From Fistulifera solaris (Eukaryota; Bacillariophyta; Bacillariophyceae; Naviculales; Stauroneidaceae), in NCBI GenBank assembly GCA_030295235.1, contig AP026123.1, forward strand, positions 248,001-312,000: a stretch of DNA of 64,000 nt, given 5' to 3'. Position 1 is the stretch's first letter. Each line of letters begins with the position of its first letter. Below the pieces are notes generated by a model. That model worked only from the letters and a program-made list of their open reading frames with translations. It ran no database searches and was not told where the DNA came from. A program made the position numbers and the translations under genes. Positions 19,786 through 30,877 of the stretch are shown here, piece by piece.

Positions 19786-21006
19786 ATGACAATCAACAAA
19801 AGTGAAGACAAGATCGATCACTTTCTCGATTTTCTGCGAGGACATCGACTGCCTAACATTGTGGAAGGTATTGCTTCATGGATCATTTACGCTGCTTTTA
19901 TTTCGTTCTATACTGTTTCCTATCTGTTATCGAAACCACAAAAGGCCTCATCAGTGAGTTTGGTTACTTTGGCTCGAAATGGACCTGATGTAGATGTCAC
20001 GGACGAAGCAGTCTCTCGCTTGTACAATATCCCTGACAGGGACTTGATCACAACCATTCGCTCCGACGAATCATTACGGCGACTTGCTTCGCAATTCATG
20101 CTTCAAACTCCCACTACTGTTGCAGCTCAAAAATTGCAAGAGAGACTGGATGCGGTCTGGTTGGACTTGCTTCCATTGCCATCACTCATCGAAGATGAAG
20201 ATGATGCTTCATTTCAATACACAATTTCTCTCATTCTACCCGCTTATCGAGAATCGGGTGCCGCCGTAACACAAACATTGCGAAAGTGCTACAGAAATAC
20301 TGCCCAGCCATCAACTATTCAAGTCGTTGTGGTCAATGCCGGACACTGTCCCGATTTGGAAACGGAATGTCGTGCCTGTCAGTCACTTTTTGGTGCTTTG
20401 CAAATCGTACAATACGACGGAAAGGGAGGACGAGGTCCTTCTATGAACCGTGGTGCAACTCATGCCCAGGGAAAGTACTTGACGTTTCTTCATTCCGACA
20501 CATTACTACCACAGCAATGGGATCAGCGATTGGTGGAGAAAATGCAGGAACGGCGCGATGGGTCGGTCGTTCATGCCTGTACGTTTACGTTTGGGCACAA
20601 TCTTGCCGGTATTGCTCCAAAGGAAGTCCCTTGGGGCTTGACCGTGAACCGTATTTGTGGCAATTTCCGTGCTCGTTTTCTGAAACTGCCGTACGGCGAT
20701 CATGTCTTGTCCTTTCCATCGACTTACTTTCGGTTTGTTGGTGGATTTCCCGAACAACCCCTTATGGAGGACTACGTGATGATGGATCTGTTGCGACGCC
20801 GCGCAGCTCTACTACCGGAGCGGCTAGGATTCATCTTTCCTCCTGGGGCGCAATGCTCCATTCGTCGGTGGCAAACATTGGGTGTCGTTTACGTGACATT
20901 GGTGAATGCTTTGGTAGTTTATCGATACAAGAATGGCTATTGGCATGCGAGTGATGTCTATGACTATTACTATCAAAGACCGTTTCGTAATAAGAAGAAG
21001 AGTTAG
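19786..21006 (+). CDS. Family 2 glycosyltransferase, membrane-anchored
   Basis: A 406-residue single-exon protein. A hydrophobic stretch near residues 27-47 (IASWIIYAAFISFYTVSYLL) may anchor it. The GT-A fold begins at ISLILPAYRESGAAV. GGRGPSMNRGATHAQG and YLTFLHSDTLLP carry the donor-binding elements, HSDT standing where a DXD is usual. FRFVGGFPEQPLMEDY matches the acceptor-side loop of the bacterial-like GT2 subgroup often found beside selenodomain proteins (TIGR04283). The acceptor is unknown. It differs from the usual small cytosolic members in having about 140 extra N-terminal residues. Confidence 0.82.
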   Translation: MTINKSEDKIDHFLDFLRGHRLPNIVEGIASWIIYAAFISFYTVSYLLSKPQKASSVSLVTLARNGPDVDVTDEAVSRLYNIPDRDLITTIRSDESLRRLASQFMLQTPTTVAAQKLQERLDAVWLDLLPLPSLIEDEDDASFQYTISLILPAYRESGAAVTQTLRKCYRNTAQPSTIQVVVVNAGHCPDLETECRACQSLFGALQIVQYDGKGGRGPSMNRGATHAQGKYLTFLHSDTLLPQQWDQRLVEKMQERRDGSVVHACTFTFGHNLAGIAPKEVPWGLTVNRICGNFRARFLKLPYGDHVLSFPSTYFRFVGGFPEQPLMEDYVMMDLLRRRAALLPERLGFIFPPGAQCSIRRWQTLGVVYVTLVNALVVYRYKNGYWHASDVYDYYYQRPFRNKKKS

Positions 21007-21241
21007 ATAAGAGCGAAAAGATTCCTGATAGAAATCATAGGGAAAAGGTTGTTCGTGAACGAAGTGTTCGTGACTGCGGCCGAAACGTCATCCGTGTCGT
21101 CAGCACGCAAAAAGATCGCCAAAAGATGCTGCTATTTGCTGCGTGTTGGCATCCTTCACATTCACAATGTTGCCACTTCATCCACCGAGATCGCCATTGA
21201 CACGATTATTACTAACTGCTCGCCGTTGCTTTCTGCACATC

Positions 21242-21762
21242 ATGAATCTCAAGTACACTGCTCTCCTCGTCGCTGGATTGTGCGCCGGCACTATCGCGTA
21301 TTCGACTACCAGAACCGATCGCCGAAGTTTCCTATCGCAAGCCGTCGTGGGTGCGTCTTCCATCGGTGCCACTACCGTGATCTCTACACCAGCCTTCGCA
21401 GCAGAAGATGATGGCTTTATTACGACTGACAGTGGACTCAAGTACAAAGTGATTAAGGAGGGAACGGGGGCATTCCGGCACCCGGCCAAACAGTCAAAGC
21501 CCATTACACCGGATGGTTGGATGGATTTGATTCGCCAAAGAAGTTTGACTCGAGCCGTGATCGTGGTCGTCCGTTTACCTTCCCTGTCGGAGCTGGACGT
21601 GTGATCCGCGGATGGGACGAATGTTTCAGTACCATGTCGGTCGGTGAGCGTCGACAAATCATCATTCCTCCTCGTTTGGGATACGGTGATCGGGGAGCTG
21701 GCGGTTTGATTCCGGGAGGCGCGACTCTGTACTTTGATGTGGAACTGTTGGGATTGCTATAA
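21242..21762 (+). CDS. FKBP-type peptidyl-prolyl isomerase, thylakoid lumen
   Basis: Targeting is tripartite: an ER signal (MNLKYTALLVAGLCAGTIAY), then a twin-arginine lumen signal (RRSFLSQAVVGASS...TPAFA followed by AED). The FKBP domain starts at TTDSGLKYKVIKEGTG and includes TVKAHYTGWLDG, FDSSRDRG, FTFPVGAGRVIRGWDE, ERRQIIIPPRLGYG and a final LYFDVELLGLL. It catalyses cis-trans isomerisation of Xaa-Pro bonds, and lumenal FKBPs help photosynthetic complexes to mature. The frame breaks at the G run 21466-21470; one additional G gives GTGGIPAPGQTVKAHYTG, the family pattern. The start at 21242 precedes the signal peptide; upstream in-frame ATGs do not. Confidence 0.88.
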
Positions 21763-22011
21763 AATGATTGATCACAAGCTTTTATCATAAACTACAGCTT
21801 TACAGTCTTACCGTAATTTTCATCGCTGCTCAATGGTCAAGAACGTCCGTTATGGCAATAGTGCACATTCAAAACCGATCTTCAATTTGATTATTAAAGA
21901 GAGATGGCTGTGATTCCTAGCTATACTATGTACTATGATTTGTTGTTACGATAGCTATAGGTTGTTATTAATTTAATCATCTCATTTGTCGACTTTCTAA
22001 AAGCAACTCGT

Positions 22012-22939
22012 CTAAAAACAGACGCATTCAATTCGTGAACGTCCTCCAATGCCGACTACGACTCGCTCTTCATCTTTTTTCTTTTTCTTCTTTTCTTTCT
22101 TTTCGGACTTCTTCTCTTTTTTAGACTTCTTTCCATCTGACATGGGAGTATCCAAATCGTCTTCTTTCTTCATCTTCTCTCGCTCCGTATTCGGTGTATC
22201 TCTTTCCTCTTTCTTAACCTGCTCCCCTTCTGTGACAGGTGTGTCGGGATCCTCTTTCACTAGTCGATTCGTACTTCTGTGATTCGTGGTAAGAAGAGGA
22301 GTTGCATCGTCATTGTTTTCGGTTTTGATCACTTTGTGCTTCGCATGGTCATTGTCTTGACTACTTTTCATTTTTCGTTTCAAAGGTAGACTTGTCGCTA
22401 CAATAGTATTTCCTCCCAGGGGGAGTCCAACGTCGTTTCAAGCCTTGTTTCTGCGGTACGGGGGCATAAGAGTGCCGTAGGGCATTTTTCTCCGTTGGAA
22501 ACGGAGCATTTTCCATGCTTGGCGCCAACTCAAATTGCGATTGTTGTGGAATAGCGTGAAGAATAGTAGCATGTCGAGTAAAGGGAATATCGGCGGGATA
22601 CAAAAAAGTTCCATCGTCGTCATCACTGTCATCGGAATCGCCGTCGTTGGGTCGAGGAAGAATCATGCGAAAACATTCCGATTCACGAGCGTCACCCCAG
22701 TGCAAGGTAAATTTCTGGTGACCCTTTCGACTGGAAAAATCCACCACTTCATCACTGCGTTGATTATGCTGCTGCTGATGAAAGGGCAATCGCGCACCAT
22801 TCAAGTCCGCCAGATCGAAATCAGGAGGCAACCTCAGAGTCCACACTTCAAAACGATCGGAATTAAAGTTGTCGGGTAAGCGGAATCTCGGTGGATCCAA
22901 GGTTTCTTCCACGTCGTCCTCTTCTCGTAACCGACTCAT
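22012..22939 (-). CDS. Probable RNA polymerase I subunit RPA34.5-like protein, one frame break
   Basis: About 309 residues. The N-terminal half, PPRFRLPDNFNSDRFEVWTL followed by RLPPDFDLADLNGARLPF, resembles the dimerisation domain of Pol I subunit RPA34.5 (human CD3EAP/PAF49), in which F-x-P...E-W-x-x-x-x-P-x-D-F...N-G-x-x-L-P is typical. Family members end in long Lys/Glu-rich tails; this one does too (KKSKKEKKSEKKEKKKKKKD). The frame slips at the three-base run 22382-22384: removing one base joins KST to LKRKMKSSQD. The C-terminus is RSRIECVCF. The assignment rests on composition and a short motif, so it is tentative. It would act in rRNA transcription in the nucleolus. Confidence 0.55.
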
Positions 22940-23589
22940 TCAGCGAATTATTTCTTTGTTTTTTTCTTCTACAAAATGGTAGGCTCTTTGAATGAAGAAA
23001 GAATGAATATCGACGATAAAAAATGCCGATCTATATCTATCGTGTTTTTTCGTTGGCTATGATTGGTGGCATACCGGACGGCGACAAGACCGTTTCATTT
23101 TTCTCTCTCAACATTACTATCGTCCCGAGTGTATGCGACATTTTTTCGTGACCGTTTCTCCGTCTTGAGTCATGAGGAGCATCACAAAAACATTGCAACA
23201 GAAAATCTGGGGGAGTGGTATTTTGACGTCTCCAGAAAATATGGGGATGTGATGGTATTCTGACCTATCCAGAAAATCTGGGGGTGTGATATTGGGTGAC
23301 GTCCCCAGAAAAATCGTGGAGGGTGGTATTATTTTGAGAGGAATAATACCTTGTACTACGGCAGTTGTTTACATTATTGTTTATAGGGTCCACACACTTG
23401 CAAATATTGCAGTGTGTGATTTGAATGATGTTATTGATGTGATGCTTCTTCAGTAAAAGGTCAAAAGTCTTAACGTACGGCGCTACGCGATCCCCCTTTG
23501 ACCCAGACTGCCTTGTCACAGCAACGAGGAGCGGTAATTTTCCCATTGCGTCGCAGGGCACTGCAGTTTTTCGAACAATAATTGACACC
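22940..23589. promoter_or_regulatory. Divergent promoter with four CCAGAAAATCTGG-type repeats
   Basis: Between divergent gene starts. Units at about 23198, 23232, 23269 and 23305 carry the palindrome CCAGA-AAA-TCTGG or close variants, each preceded by a TTTTGACGTCT-like segment and followed by GGGGGTGTG. The spacings are 34, 37 and 36 bp. The same unit recurs at 58111-58205. Confidence 0.7.
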
Positions 23590-24330
23590 ATGTTTCGTTT
23601 GAATCATAATCTTTCCATTTTGGGTTCCCCGGGCAGCGGAAAAGGCTTTTACGGCCGATTGCTAGCCCAGCACTGGAAGGTACCTCTCGTGACGACGTCC
23701 GATATTTTGAAGAAACACGCCGAACGACATAGTAGTAAATCTTTGGACCTAGAGAGTGGGAAACTAGCGGACTGTCAGCTCGTTGCCGGTGTTCTCTTGG
23801 ATTATCTTCGCGAACAGCAACAATCAAACAGTACGAGACCTTTACACTGCATTCTGGATGGCTTTCCGCGGACGACATTACAAATACAAATTATGCAAGA
23901 AACATGGCCCGTTGAATATCAAATTCATGGAGGCTTGCATTTGAATGTACCGGATGAAGTGTGTCGAGAAAAGTCACTCGGGCGACGGTTTTGTACGATT
24001 TGTCAGGATTTTGTCAATACGGCGAATGTGCAAATGGGTGATTGGGATCTTCCTCCGACGTATCCGAAACTGTGTTCCAAAGCCTGCAATCCTGAAACGG
24101 ATTGGGTGCAACGTAAAGATGATGTTCTTGCTATCATACAAGCCCGCTTGGCAATTCATCACGAGCACGAAGAACCGATTCTCGATTATTTTCGTCGAAA
24201 CAATGCGCTCTACCAGTATACTCCATACAAAGGCGTCCGCGATTTCGATAGGTTGCGACTCTGCGCGGAAGAATGGCTGCAAGCACTGAAAGTAAAACCC
24301 GATGCGATGATGCTTTCATTAGAAGGCTAG
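23590..24330 (+). CDS. Adenylate kinase, long form with zinc-type LID
   Basis: A 246-residue single-exon protein. The P-loop is GSPGSGKG (12-19), the NMP-binding segment TTSDILKKH, and DGFPRT lies at 90-95. The LID is of the long type and holds four cysteines (135, 138, 162, 166: CTIC and CSKAC), so a structural zinc is likely, as in many bacterial and plastid adenylate kinases. It catalyses ATP + AMP = 2 ADP. No plastid or mitochondrial targeting peptide is evident (the protein starts MFRLNHN directly before the P-loop strand), so it may be cytosolic. It shares its promoter region with the divergent RPA34.5-like gene. Confidence 0.92.
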   Translation: MFRLNHNLSILGSPGSGKGFYGRLLAQHWKVPLVTTSDILKKHAERHSSKSLDLESGKLADCQLVAGVLLDYLREQQQSNSTRPLHCILDGFPRTTLQIQIMQETWPVEYQIHGGLHLNVPDEVCREKSLGRRFCTICQDFVNTANVQMGDWDLPPTYPKLCSKACNPETDWVQRKDDVLAIIQARLAIHHEHEEPILDYFRRNNALYQYTPYKGVRDFDRLRLCAEEWLQALKVKPDAMMLSLEG

Positions 24331-24498
24331 AATTAAATGATAGAATCAATGAATCGAAGTAGCTTGCAACGGGAACTGGTGAACATATAATTATTGTTGG
24401 TCGAAGGATGATGGACTAGCTACTTTAACTTTAAGCTAAGATTTTGTTTGACTTTATGATAATTCCTTGATAACCATATTGATCTGACTTGCAGCATG

Positions 24499-25650
24499 CT
24501 ACAAAAAGACAAGAAAACCCATCATCAACACGCCGCCACGAACTCCGGACACCACTACGGAACGGCCAGCTTCTGATGTGGGCGACGATTCTGGAGCAGT
24601 AATGGGAGAGTTCTCTGGAGCTATCGCCTCGCCGCTAGTATCAGGTACTACAACCGGTGCCGTCTCAGGAGCTGGAAGTTCCTCGTTCTTGATTGGCGCC
24701 AAAACAGGTGACGTTTCAGGAGCTGGTTGGGGAGCGGCTGGCAAAGGCGGTGATGGTAACAGGCCCCGAGACTGTAACGTCAGCTCAAAAGTCCCGTCAC
24801 TTTGCGGTTTCGGATCTCCAATGAGAATGTAGTACTGCACGTTGGCTTCCGCAGTCCATTCGACTGACTTTTTCTGACGAGTCACCGACGGTAACGCAAA
24901 AAAAGCGTCGCCAGCTCGCGCTTGAACTCCAATGACATTCAATGCGGCCAAGTAATTTCTCGTCGTTGTTTTGAGAATGACAAGTTCCGCGGGAAATGTC
25001 GTGGTGTAGGTGAACCACACTCCGTATTCCCCATCCAACGCGCAAGCGTCCTCGGTGAAATCAGAAAGTGCACCCTGGAGAGTAAAATCTCCTTGAAAAG
25101 GCAAATCGTCTTGAGCCAATGCAACGGCACTCTCCATCTTATCATTCGCAGGAGAACCGTATTCTTCAAATGAAAGCAAGTAAGCCGCCTCGTCGTAAGG
25201 ACCATAGACGAAGATAAAGTATTCATCACCAACAGTCGTTTGAAAAAGCATTTCTCGGAAATAATTATCACCATTTATACAGACTAGAGAGTCGCAGGTA
25301 CCCTTGAAGACAATCATTTCTGGAGGAAAGGAGAATTCTTCCAGTGCTTCAATGGATAAACGGGCAACCAACACTTCCGAAGGAATGTAACTAAACCATC
25401 GACCGGGTGGCAAATCAGACTCCGAAAGAGTCGTTGAACACCAACTTGCAGAGTAAACGAAATCATTTATCTCTGGTAGAGACTCCGAATTCATCGAAAA
25501 GGGAGAAGTAATGCTTTCCGGGGCGCTGCATGAAAGTTGAGCCTGCACAACAGTTGTTACTTGAGAGCAAAGCAACACCAGTAATAACGATTTGCGCGCA
25601 AAGAAACGGCTCAAGCAAGAGGACGAAGAGTCATAGTGGCGATGGCTCAT
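24499..25650 (-). CDS. Secreted surface protein with Pro-rich repeats, possibly GPI-anchored
   Basis: A 383-residue frame from the ATG at 25650. The signal peptide has the basic stretch SRFFARK, a hydrophobic core LLLVLLCSQVTTVV and cleavage after QA. The body has two similar beta-rich segments (WFSYIPSEVLVARLSIEAL and VWFTYTTTFPAELVILKTT, each followed by a FIFVYG or YYILIG strand), recalling pre-peptidase C-terminal-like domains. A Pro/Ser/Thr spacer with APE(T/S)xP repeats follows. It ends in a short hydrophobic tail (GGVLMMGFLVFL) without a cytoplasmic part, as in GPI signals. A cell-wall or adhesion role is plausible but not shown. The frame upstream of 25650 is probably 5' UTR. Confidence 0.7.
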   Translation of the reverse strand: MSHRHYDSSSSCLSRFFARKSLLLVLLCSQVTTVVQAQLSCSAPESITSPFSMNSESLPEINDFVYSASWCSTTLSESDLPPGRWFSYIPSEVLVARLSIEALEEFSFPPEMIVFKGTCDSLVCINGDNYFREMLFQTTVGDEYFIFVYGPYDEAAYLLSFEEYGSPANDKMESAVALAQDDLPFQGDFTLQGALSDFTEDACALDGEYGVWFTYTTTFPAELVILKTTTRNYLAALNVIGVQARAGDAFFALPSVTRQKKSVEWTAEANVQYYILIGDPKPQSDGTFELTLQSRGLLPSPPLPAAPQPAPETSPVLAPIKNEELPAPETAPVVVPDTSGEAIAPENSPITAPESSPTSEAGRSVVVSGVRGGVLMMGFLVFL

Positions 25651-25905
25651 GGTAAGGACGTGAAGAACAATGAAGGTTGCTTTGAAAGAAAGCCGCAGAC
25701 TGCAACTGGGTTTATCTTTGTGTCCACTGTTCACGCATCTCGTGGTCAAAGGTCGAGGTCGAAACCAATAACTCGACTTTTGATCCGAAGCCAAATCTTT
25801 TGCTTCTCGGATCTTGAGTCCTGAGCATCTGCCATCTTGGATTCTCAATCCCAGTTGCTCAATAAACAGGTTAAATAGCACTACAACATGTACTGTGATG
25901 CGGGT
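25651..25905. other. Upstream region of the secreted-protein gene
   Basis: Open frame without protein-like features; treated as leader or promoter of the minus-strand gene. Confidence 0.35.
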
Positions 25906-27652
25906 CTAGTGGTTACACGTGTTGGTAGTAGAATATCATATGCTATCCAATTTCACTATTTTTGCGATACCATAACTTTTCGAAAACATGTCGGATTGCT
26001 TTCGTTTTTCAATATAATAAAACATCTTATTGAGCTTGATTTATATAACAAAGAATAGGCTCGATACGACGTCGGTGTCAAAAGTTGATGTGCCCCGAAA
26101 GGGATAGCATATGGGATAGCATATTAGCTAAAACTTGCGTTGAAAGTGACATAAAGCAAGAATGTAAAGGCTATAAGGACAGGAAACTCTCTGTCTAAGC
26201 CTGTTGGGTGCAAAGGCAAACCTGGGCTATTCACGGGACAGGAAATCGTGGCTTTCGTATCAAAGAAACGATTCAATTTCAAATGCTATCAAATTTCCTA
26301 GGTCGTGGCTCTTGAGAGGAGTTAACTCCTGTCCATATCGCTCGCCAATTCTGTTCTTACTACTAATGAACTTATGAAATACGCAGTCCTTGCTTGGGGA
26401 AGAATGTTAACGGCACAATTCCGCTCTCATCTACTATTAATCGGTTTTTCCGAGTGAAGGCTACTTTGACTTCATGCGCTTGGCGCCATCACACTGCTTT
26501 TAAGGCCATAGATTTATTGTTAATGGCTAAAATGCTTTTTTAGTAATACATCATGTACTTCCGACGAAAAAGCGCGACATTCATACTCGAAAAGCTGCGC
26601 GACGTGCCGCTGAATATTGCTACTTCAGTTTAAGCCGACTCTCATGTTGCTACCACCTCTTTTCCTCCAAATTATTCTATGAGTTAGTTTAACCGTGTTT
26701 AAACGGTTTGAATGTGCAAACGAACCACGGCAATTGTTTCTTCTTATGAGCGCTGGATGATGAAATGAGATATTTCACGAGTGCTTCGGTCTCACCTACG
26801 AGAAGTAAATTGCCGACTTCTTTTATCCACAATCACATAGATCTCGCTTACTTTTTGTCGAAGCATAGAGTAACCGTAAGAAAAGCTGATGAGACGGAAG
26901 CAGTTGCGTTGATTCAAGGTGTAAAGGAAGTCAAGACGTTCTTTATAATACGAATTGCGCTGAGCGAGTATCATTTGCGCCGTGTGGACTCGTCTCACCG
27001 TCTTCTGCTTTCATTTTCACAGTCAGATCTTGTATACCGGTTATTCTCATTACAGCAAATGTTGCAATAAACTGTAGGCTTTGACTGTGACACACAAATT
27101 CATTCTGTTGGCCTTTATGCTGGCGATGCCACGGCGACGTGGTCAAGGCGTCAACGCTGCTATCGCTCAGCGACTGTAACAATTATTTATTTGTTTTCGT
27201 GTGATATGAAAGAATTCAGAGTCTTCCTGTGATCAAAGGGACACGCTGCTGCTCAGAACCGTCGTCTTCATGGCCGCAAGGTGCTATTTTGACGCTCGTC
27301 GGCTCACGTGTGCTTTCGGTCATTTTCAGATTTTTGCGATAAAATCACGTTTTATCGAAACCGGATAGACAACTAGTCAGAGATAAAATGTACTTTGGGT
27401 ACCGGATTCAGATGTGAAAATTTTCAACAAAACGTGCGGACGAAACTTCCTCCAGGTCGCGAGCAGGTCATTTTCAACGTTGACCTGGGGGTATACGATT
27501 GTTCTTATGGATCAAAACAAGCTTCTAGTTCTTTGTTTAGCACCAACGGACTTAAATTGAACAGAATACGAGTTGCGCAAAAATGTACTTTTGGATAGCA
27601 TTTTAGGTAGCATATTAGGGTTCAAAATGCTATCAACACGTATAACCACTAG
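25906..27652. mobile_element. Non-autonomous inverted-repeat DNA element, about 1.75 kb
   Basis: The ends are inverted copies of CTAGTGGTTAYACGTGTTG (25906-25924 and its complement at 27634-27652). The similarity then continues imperfectly with several ATGCTATC/GATAGCAT motifs (about 25955, 26105, 26118, 26284, 27595, 27630). The palindromic CTAG at each end is either part of the inverted repeat or a 4-bp target duplication. Longer flanking copies of GGTCTAG (25903-25909 and 27654-27660) are also seen. Inside there is no frame resembling a transposase, so the element would rely on an enzyme encoded elsewhere. Confidence 0.6.
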
Positions 27653-28021
27653 AGGTCTAGAGGCTTTCTAGGCTGTCTTTTGTTTTGATGGCTTGTTAAT
27701 TGGTTAATTGTTAAACTTAGGAAACATGAATTTAAACTAAATGCCAAGCCCCATGTGAAAAGTAGAACGTAATTTGGAACGTCTCGGCTCTCGGCTCGGC
27801 TCGCACTAGACTACTTTTATTTCATTATTATTATTGGCAAGGTCGTATACATTATTTCAGGACTGGGATTAGGTCACGAGTCCTTCGTCTGCGCGCTGCA
27901 ATATGAATAAAAAAAGCGTGTGCCACACATAATAAATTTGACCAAGTACTTTTGAGGGACGAATAGAAGCAACAATAAGCAGTATAATCAATCAAGCTTC
28001 CCATCTCTTTAGACAAGTGAA
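27653..28021. other. Intergenic region 5' of PRP3
   Basis: About 370 bp without a gene. A GGCTCTCGGCTCGGCTCG direct repeat lies near 27785-27802. Confidence 0.4.
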
Positions 28022-29873
28022 ATGGCTTCCGAAAATGATGCAACAGCCGAACGATCCGGACGTCGGAAGCGACGATGGGGCGACGCGAACACGACAACGG
28101 CTGCTCCTGTCGCCGCCACAGCAACAACCACCGACCCGGTGAAAGATAAAGTACTGGCTTTACAAGAAAGTATCAAAGCTCGATTAGCGGCAGCCAAAGC
28201 TGCAGCAGGGACGGCAGCAGCTCCTCCTCCCGTAAAACGGGCGAAGCACTATGATTTAGACCTTGCCGTCACTGCTCCGACTTATAAACAACCGCAATCA
28301 ACCACAGAAGGAAAAGAGAAAATTACTGAAAAGGCTGTCGAGAATAAAGGAAAGACGACAAAGAATGCAAATCCCTACTTGTCTCATTATGACGATGTGG
28401 ATGATAATGACGAATCGCCCGACCATGATGCGAGTGTCGAAGACACCCGACTCTCGAGTCGAACCAGCAAGCCGCGTCCTCGCCATAAAGCTCTAAAATT
28501 CACAGAAGCTGGGCACTGGCAAGAAGTAGCGGAACGTACGCGAGAAAAAAGCAGCCATGCTAGAAGCATTTGGTTTTATGAGCGGTCGGAAAACGGGGCA
28601 TACGGTCAAAAGTGCTGGTTTGGCATCGGCCAGCGGATTCGATCCCACCGAGTCGGACGAATTACCGCCACGAGCGGATGCGCACCCCGATACAAAAATG
28701 CCTATTTGCGTGGAGTGGTGGGATATGGAATTGCTTCCTTCTAAGATTAAGAAACAGGTTGCCGCGCTCGAGTCTAATGCCATTATGCGTCAAACAAAAG
28801 CAGATCTTAATGAAGTCGGGGCAGCTGACCAAGTCGTCAAACAAGAAGGCGACAACACAGAGCAAAATGTAGAACAGTTGGATGAGGAGCAACTGAGAGA
28901 GTGGTGTGCACAGCAAGCGTCTCTTACGTACTGTAAGACTGCTTCACTCATTCAGCATATTGTCCCTGTCAAGCCGCCAAATGCGTATCAAGGACCACCC
29001 AAGGAAGCTGTTCTTAAATTAACGAAAAAGGAATTGAAGCGACAGCGCAAATTACGGCGACAGGAAAAGCAGCGTGAGCTGCAAGATTTGCAAGCGGCTG
29101 GTTTGATTCCAGCACCCGAACCGCGCTTGACGTTCCGGAACTTCATTCAAGTCTTGGGTGACCAAGCTTATCTGGACCCGAGTCAAATTGAGCGAAAGGT
29201 ACAAGAGCAGATCGAGGCCAGACAACGCGCGCATAATGAACGCAACGAGGCGAACAAATTAACGAAAGAGCAGCGCGCTCAAAAGAGAGCTTGGAAGTTG
29301 CAAGAAGATACTTCTGGTGGGGTTTCGGTTGCTGTGTTTTATGTCAAGGATTTGAGCCATCCATACCACCGTGCAAAAGTGGACTTGAATGCACAACAAA
29401 ACAACATCTCAGGAGGCGTCCTAGAATGCGAGGTACCCAAAATGGCATGTGTGATTTGTGAAGGAGGTCCAAAGGCAATCAAGCGATACACTAGGTTGAT
29501 GTTGGTCCGTATGAAATGGACCGGTCCGAATGACGACGATGATGATGATGATGATGAAGAAGAGGTGGATGCTAAACAGGGTGATGAAGACAATCTACTT
29601 TCGCATAAATTCAACCCTGACAATGAATGTTCTCTGGTTTGGCAAGGCATGGCGATGAAACCTGCTTTCAAGGGCTTCTTCTTTCAATCGTGTGAGACAT
29701 CCAGCCAAGCCCGAAAAGTTTTGAAGACCAAGGGTGTGGAGCATTATTGGGATCAGGTTCTTCAACAAGCGTCAGGAAGAGGAGATCTGCAGATCAAGTT
29801 GGATTCGAACAGCGATGATGATGACAATCCTTATTGTCAGCCTGACCAGGATGGGGATGTGATCATGTCCTAA
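28022..29873 (+). CDS. PRPF3: U4/U6 snRNP splicing factor PRP3
   Basis: About 617 residues from the ATG at 28022. The N-terminal part is disordered (RKRRWGDAN, then a KDKVLALQESIKARLAAAKA helix, as in human PRPF3). The PRP3 domain begins near FDPTESDELPPRAD with PICVEWWDMELLP, then HIVPVKPP, LTKKELKRQRKLRRQEKQ and RLTFRNFIQVLGDQA. The C-terminal DUF1115-type domain holds VFYVKDLSHPYH, then LVWQGMAMKPAFKGF and ARKVLKTKGVEHYWD. PRP3 holds U4/U6 within the tri-snRNP of the spliceosome. One extra A in the run 28545-28550 breaks the frame; without it the sequence reads REKAAMLEAFGF, as expected. An Asp-rich insertion lies in the C-terminal domain. Confidence 0.93.
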
Positions 29874-29976
29874 TCTTACATTTAGCTACAATCGACCGTA
29901 ATGTCAGTTGTTGTCAACGCTTAGTATAGGTCGGAACTATCACAATTATAAATAAGCCGCGTCTTAACAACCCTAT

Positions 29977-30877
29977 TTAGCGGCTGAACAGATCATCGGT
30001 GATCTTGTCACTTCCTAAAAGACTGTCTAAGCTATCATCATCGATATCTTCGTCATCATCATCGTAATCTTCATCGTCCATAAGATCATCATCATCGTCA
30101 TCATCATCGGCGATCGCAGAAGTACCATCTTTCTTCGCCATGCGCTCCTCCAGTTCTTGTCTCTTCTTTTGCTTCTTTGATTTATCTTTGTTTTTTCTAT
30201 CGTCGTTAACAGCTTTTAAAATTTCTGCTTTCGGGCTAAAGATGATGGATATGTTTCTTCCTTCTCGTTTCGGACGACTCTCCTTGATACAGACAGAGCT
30301 CAGGTCGACCGCTAACTTTTCTAGTAAATCGAAACCCAAATTATCATGCTGCACTTCGCGACCGCGGAACATTACGGTCGCCTTGACACGATTTCCCTGT
30401 TTGATGAACTTAATAGCGCTCTTCTTTCGCACATCATAGTCATGAACATCAATTTTGTACGACATTTTGACTTCCTTTATTTCTGTCGCTTTTGAGTTCT
30501 TCTTTAATTCTTTCGCTTTCTTTTCAAGCATGTATCGATATTTCGAATAGTCTGCGATCTTACAAACCGGAGGATCGGCCTTGTCGTTTATCAAAATAAG
30601 ATCGAGTCCGCCGAGTTCTTTTGCTTTCGCAAGTGCATCAACTAGACTCATAATGCCCAAAGCCTCGTCTTTACCGCCTGTTACGGATGCTATCACTCGA
30701 ATCTCTTTTGCTTTGATTTCCTCGTTCATGACCGGTACTTCAATTGCGGGTTGATTTTGTTGCCTGGCGAACAGTCGAGTCGATGCTCCGTGACGGGGTG
30801 AGAAAAGCAGGTTGTAAGAATCCCTGGGATGAGACGACAAGGAAGAAAAGAAGCGGAACGTGTACTAAGCTTCGCAT
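29977..30877 (-). CDS. infC: Plastid translation initiation factor IF-3
   Basis: The IF-3 N-domain (MNEEIKAKEIRVI, then GIMSLVDALAKAKELGLDL-like and ADPPVCKIADYSKYRY) and C-domain (EVKMSYKIDVHDYDVRKKSA, VKATVMFRGREVQH) are intact. The C-terminus is extended by a Lys-rich and then a long Asp-rich tail (residues about 230-287) not found in bacteria. Starting at the ATG at 30877, the N-terminus gives a signal peptide (MRSLVHVPLLFFLVVSSQG) and, after removing one base in the four-base run at 30803-30806, a plastid motif QPAFSPRHG that leads into TRLFARQQNQ. Without the correction the frame starts at 30840 and has no targeting peptide. It keeps plastid ribosomal subunits apart and checks initiator tRNA selection. 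Confidence 0.9.

Noticed and set aside
20286-20954. 222-codon frame in a second phase
   Set aside because: Overlaps the conserved glycosyltransferase domain in another phase; Cys/Trp/Ser-rich composition typical of shadow frames.
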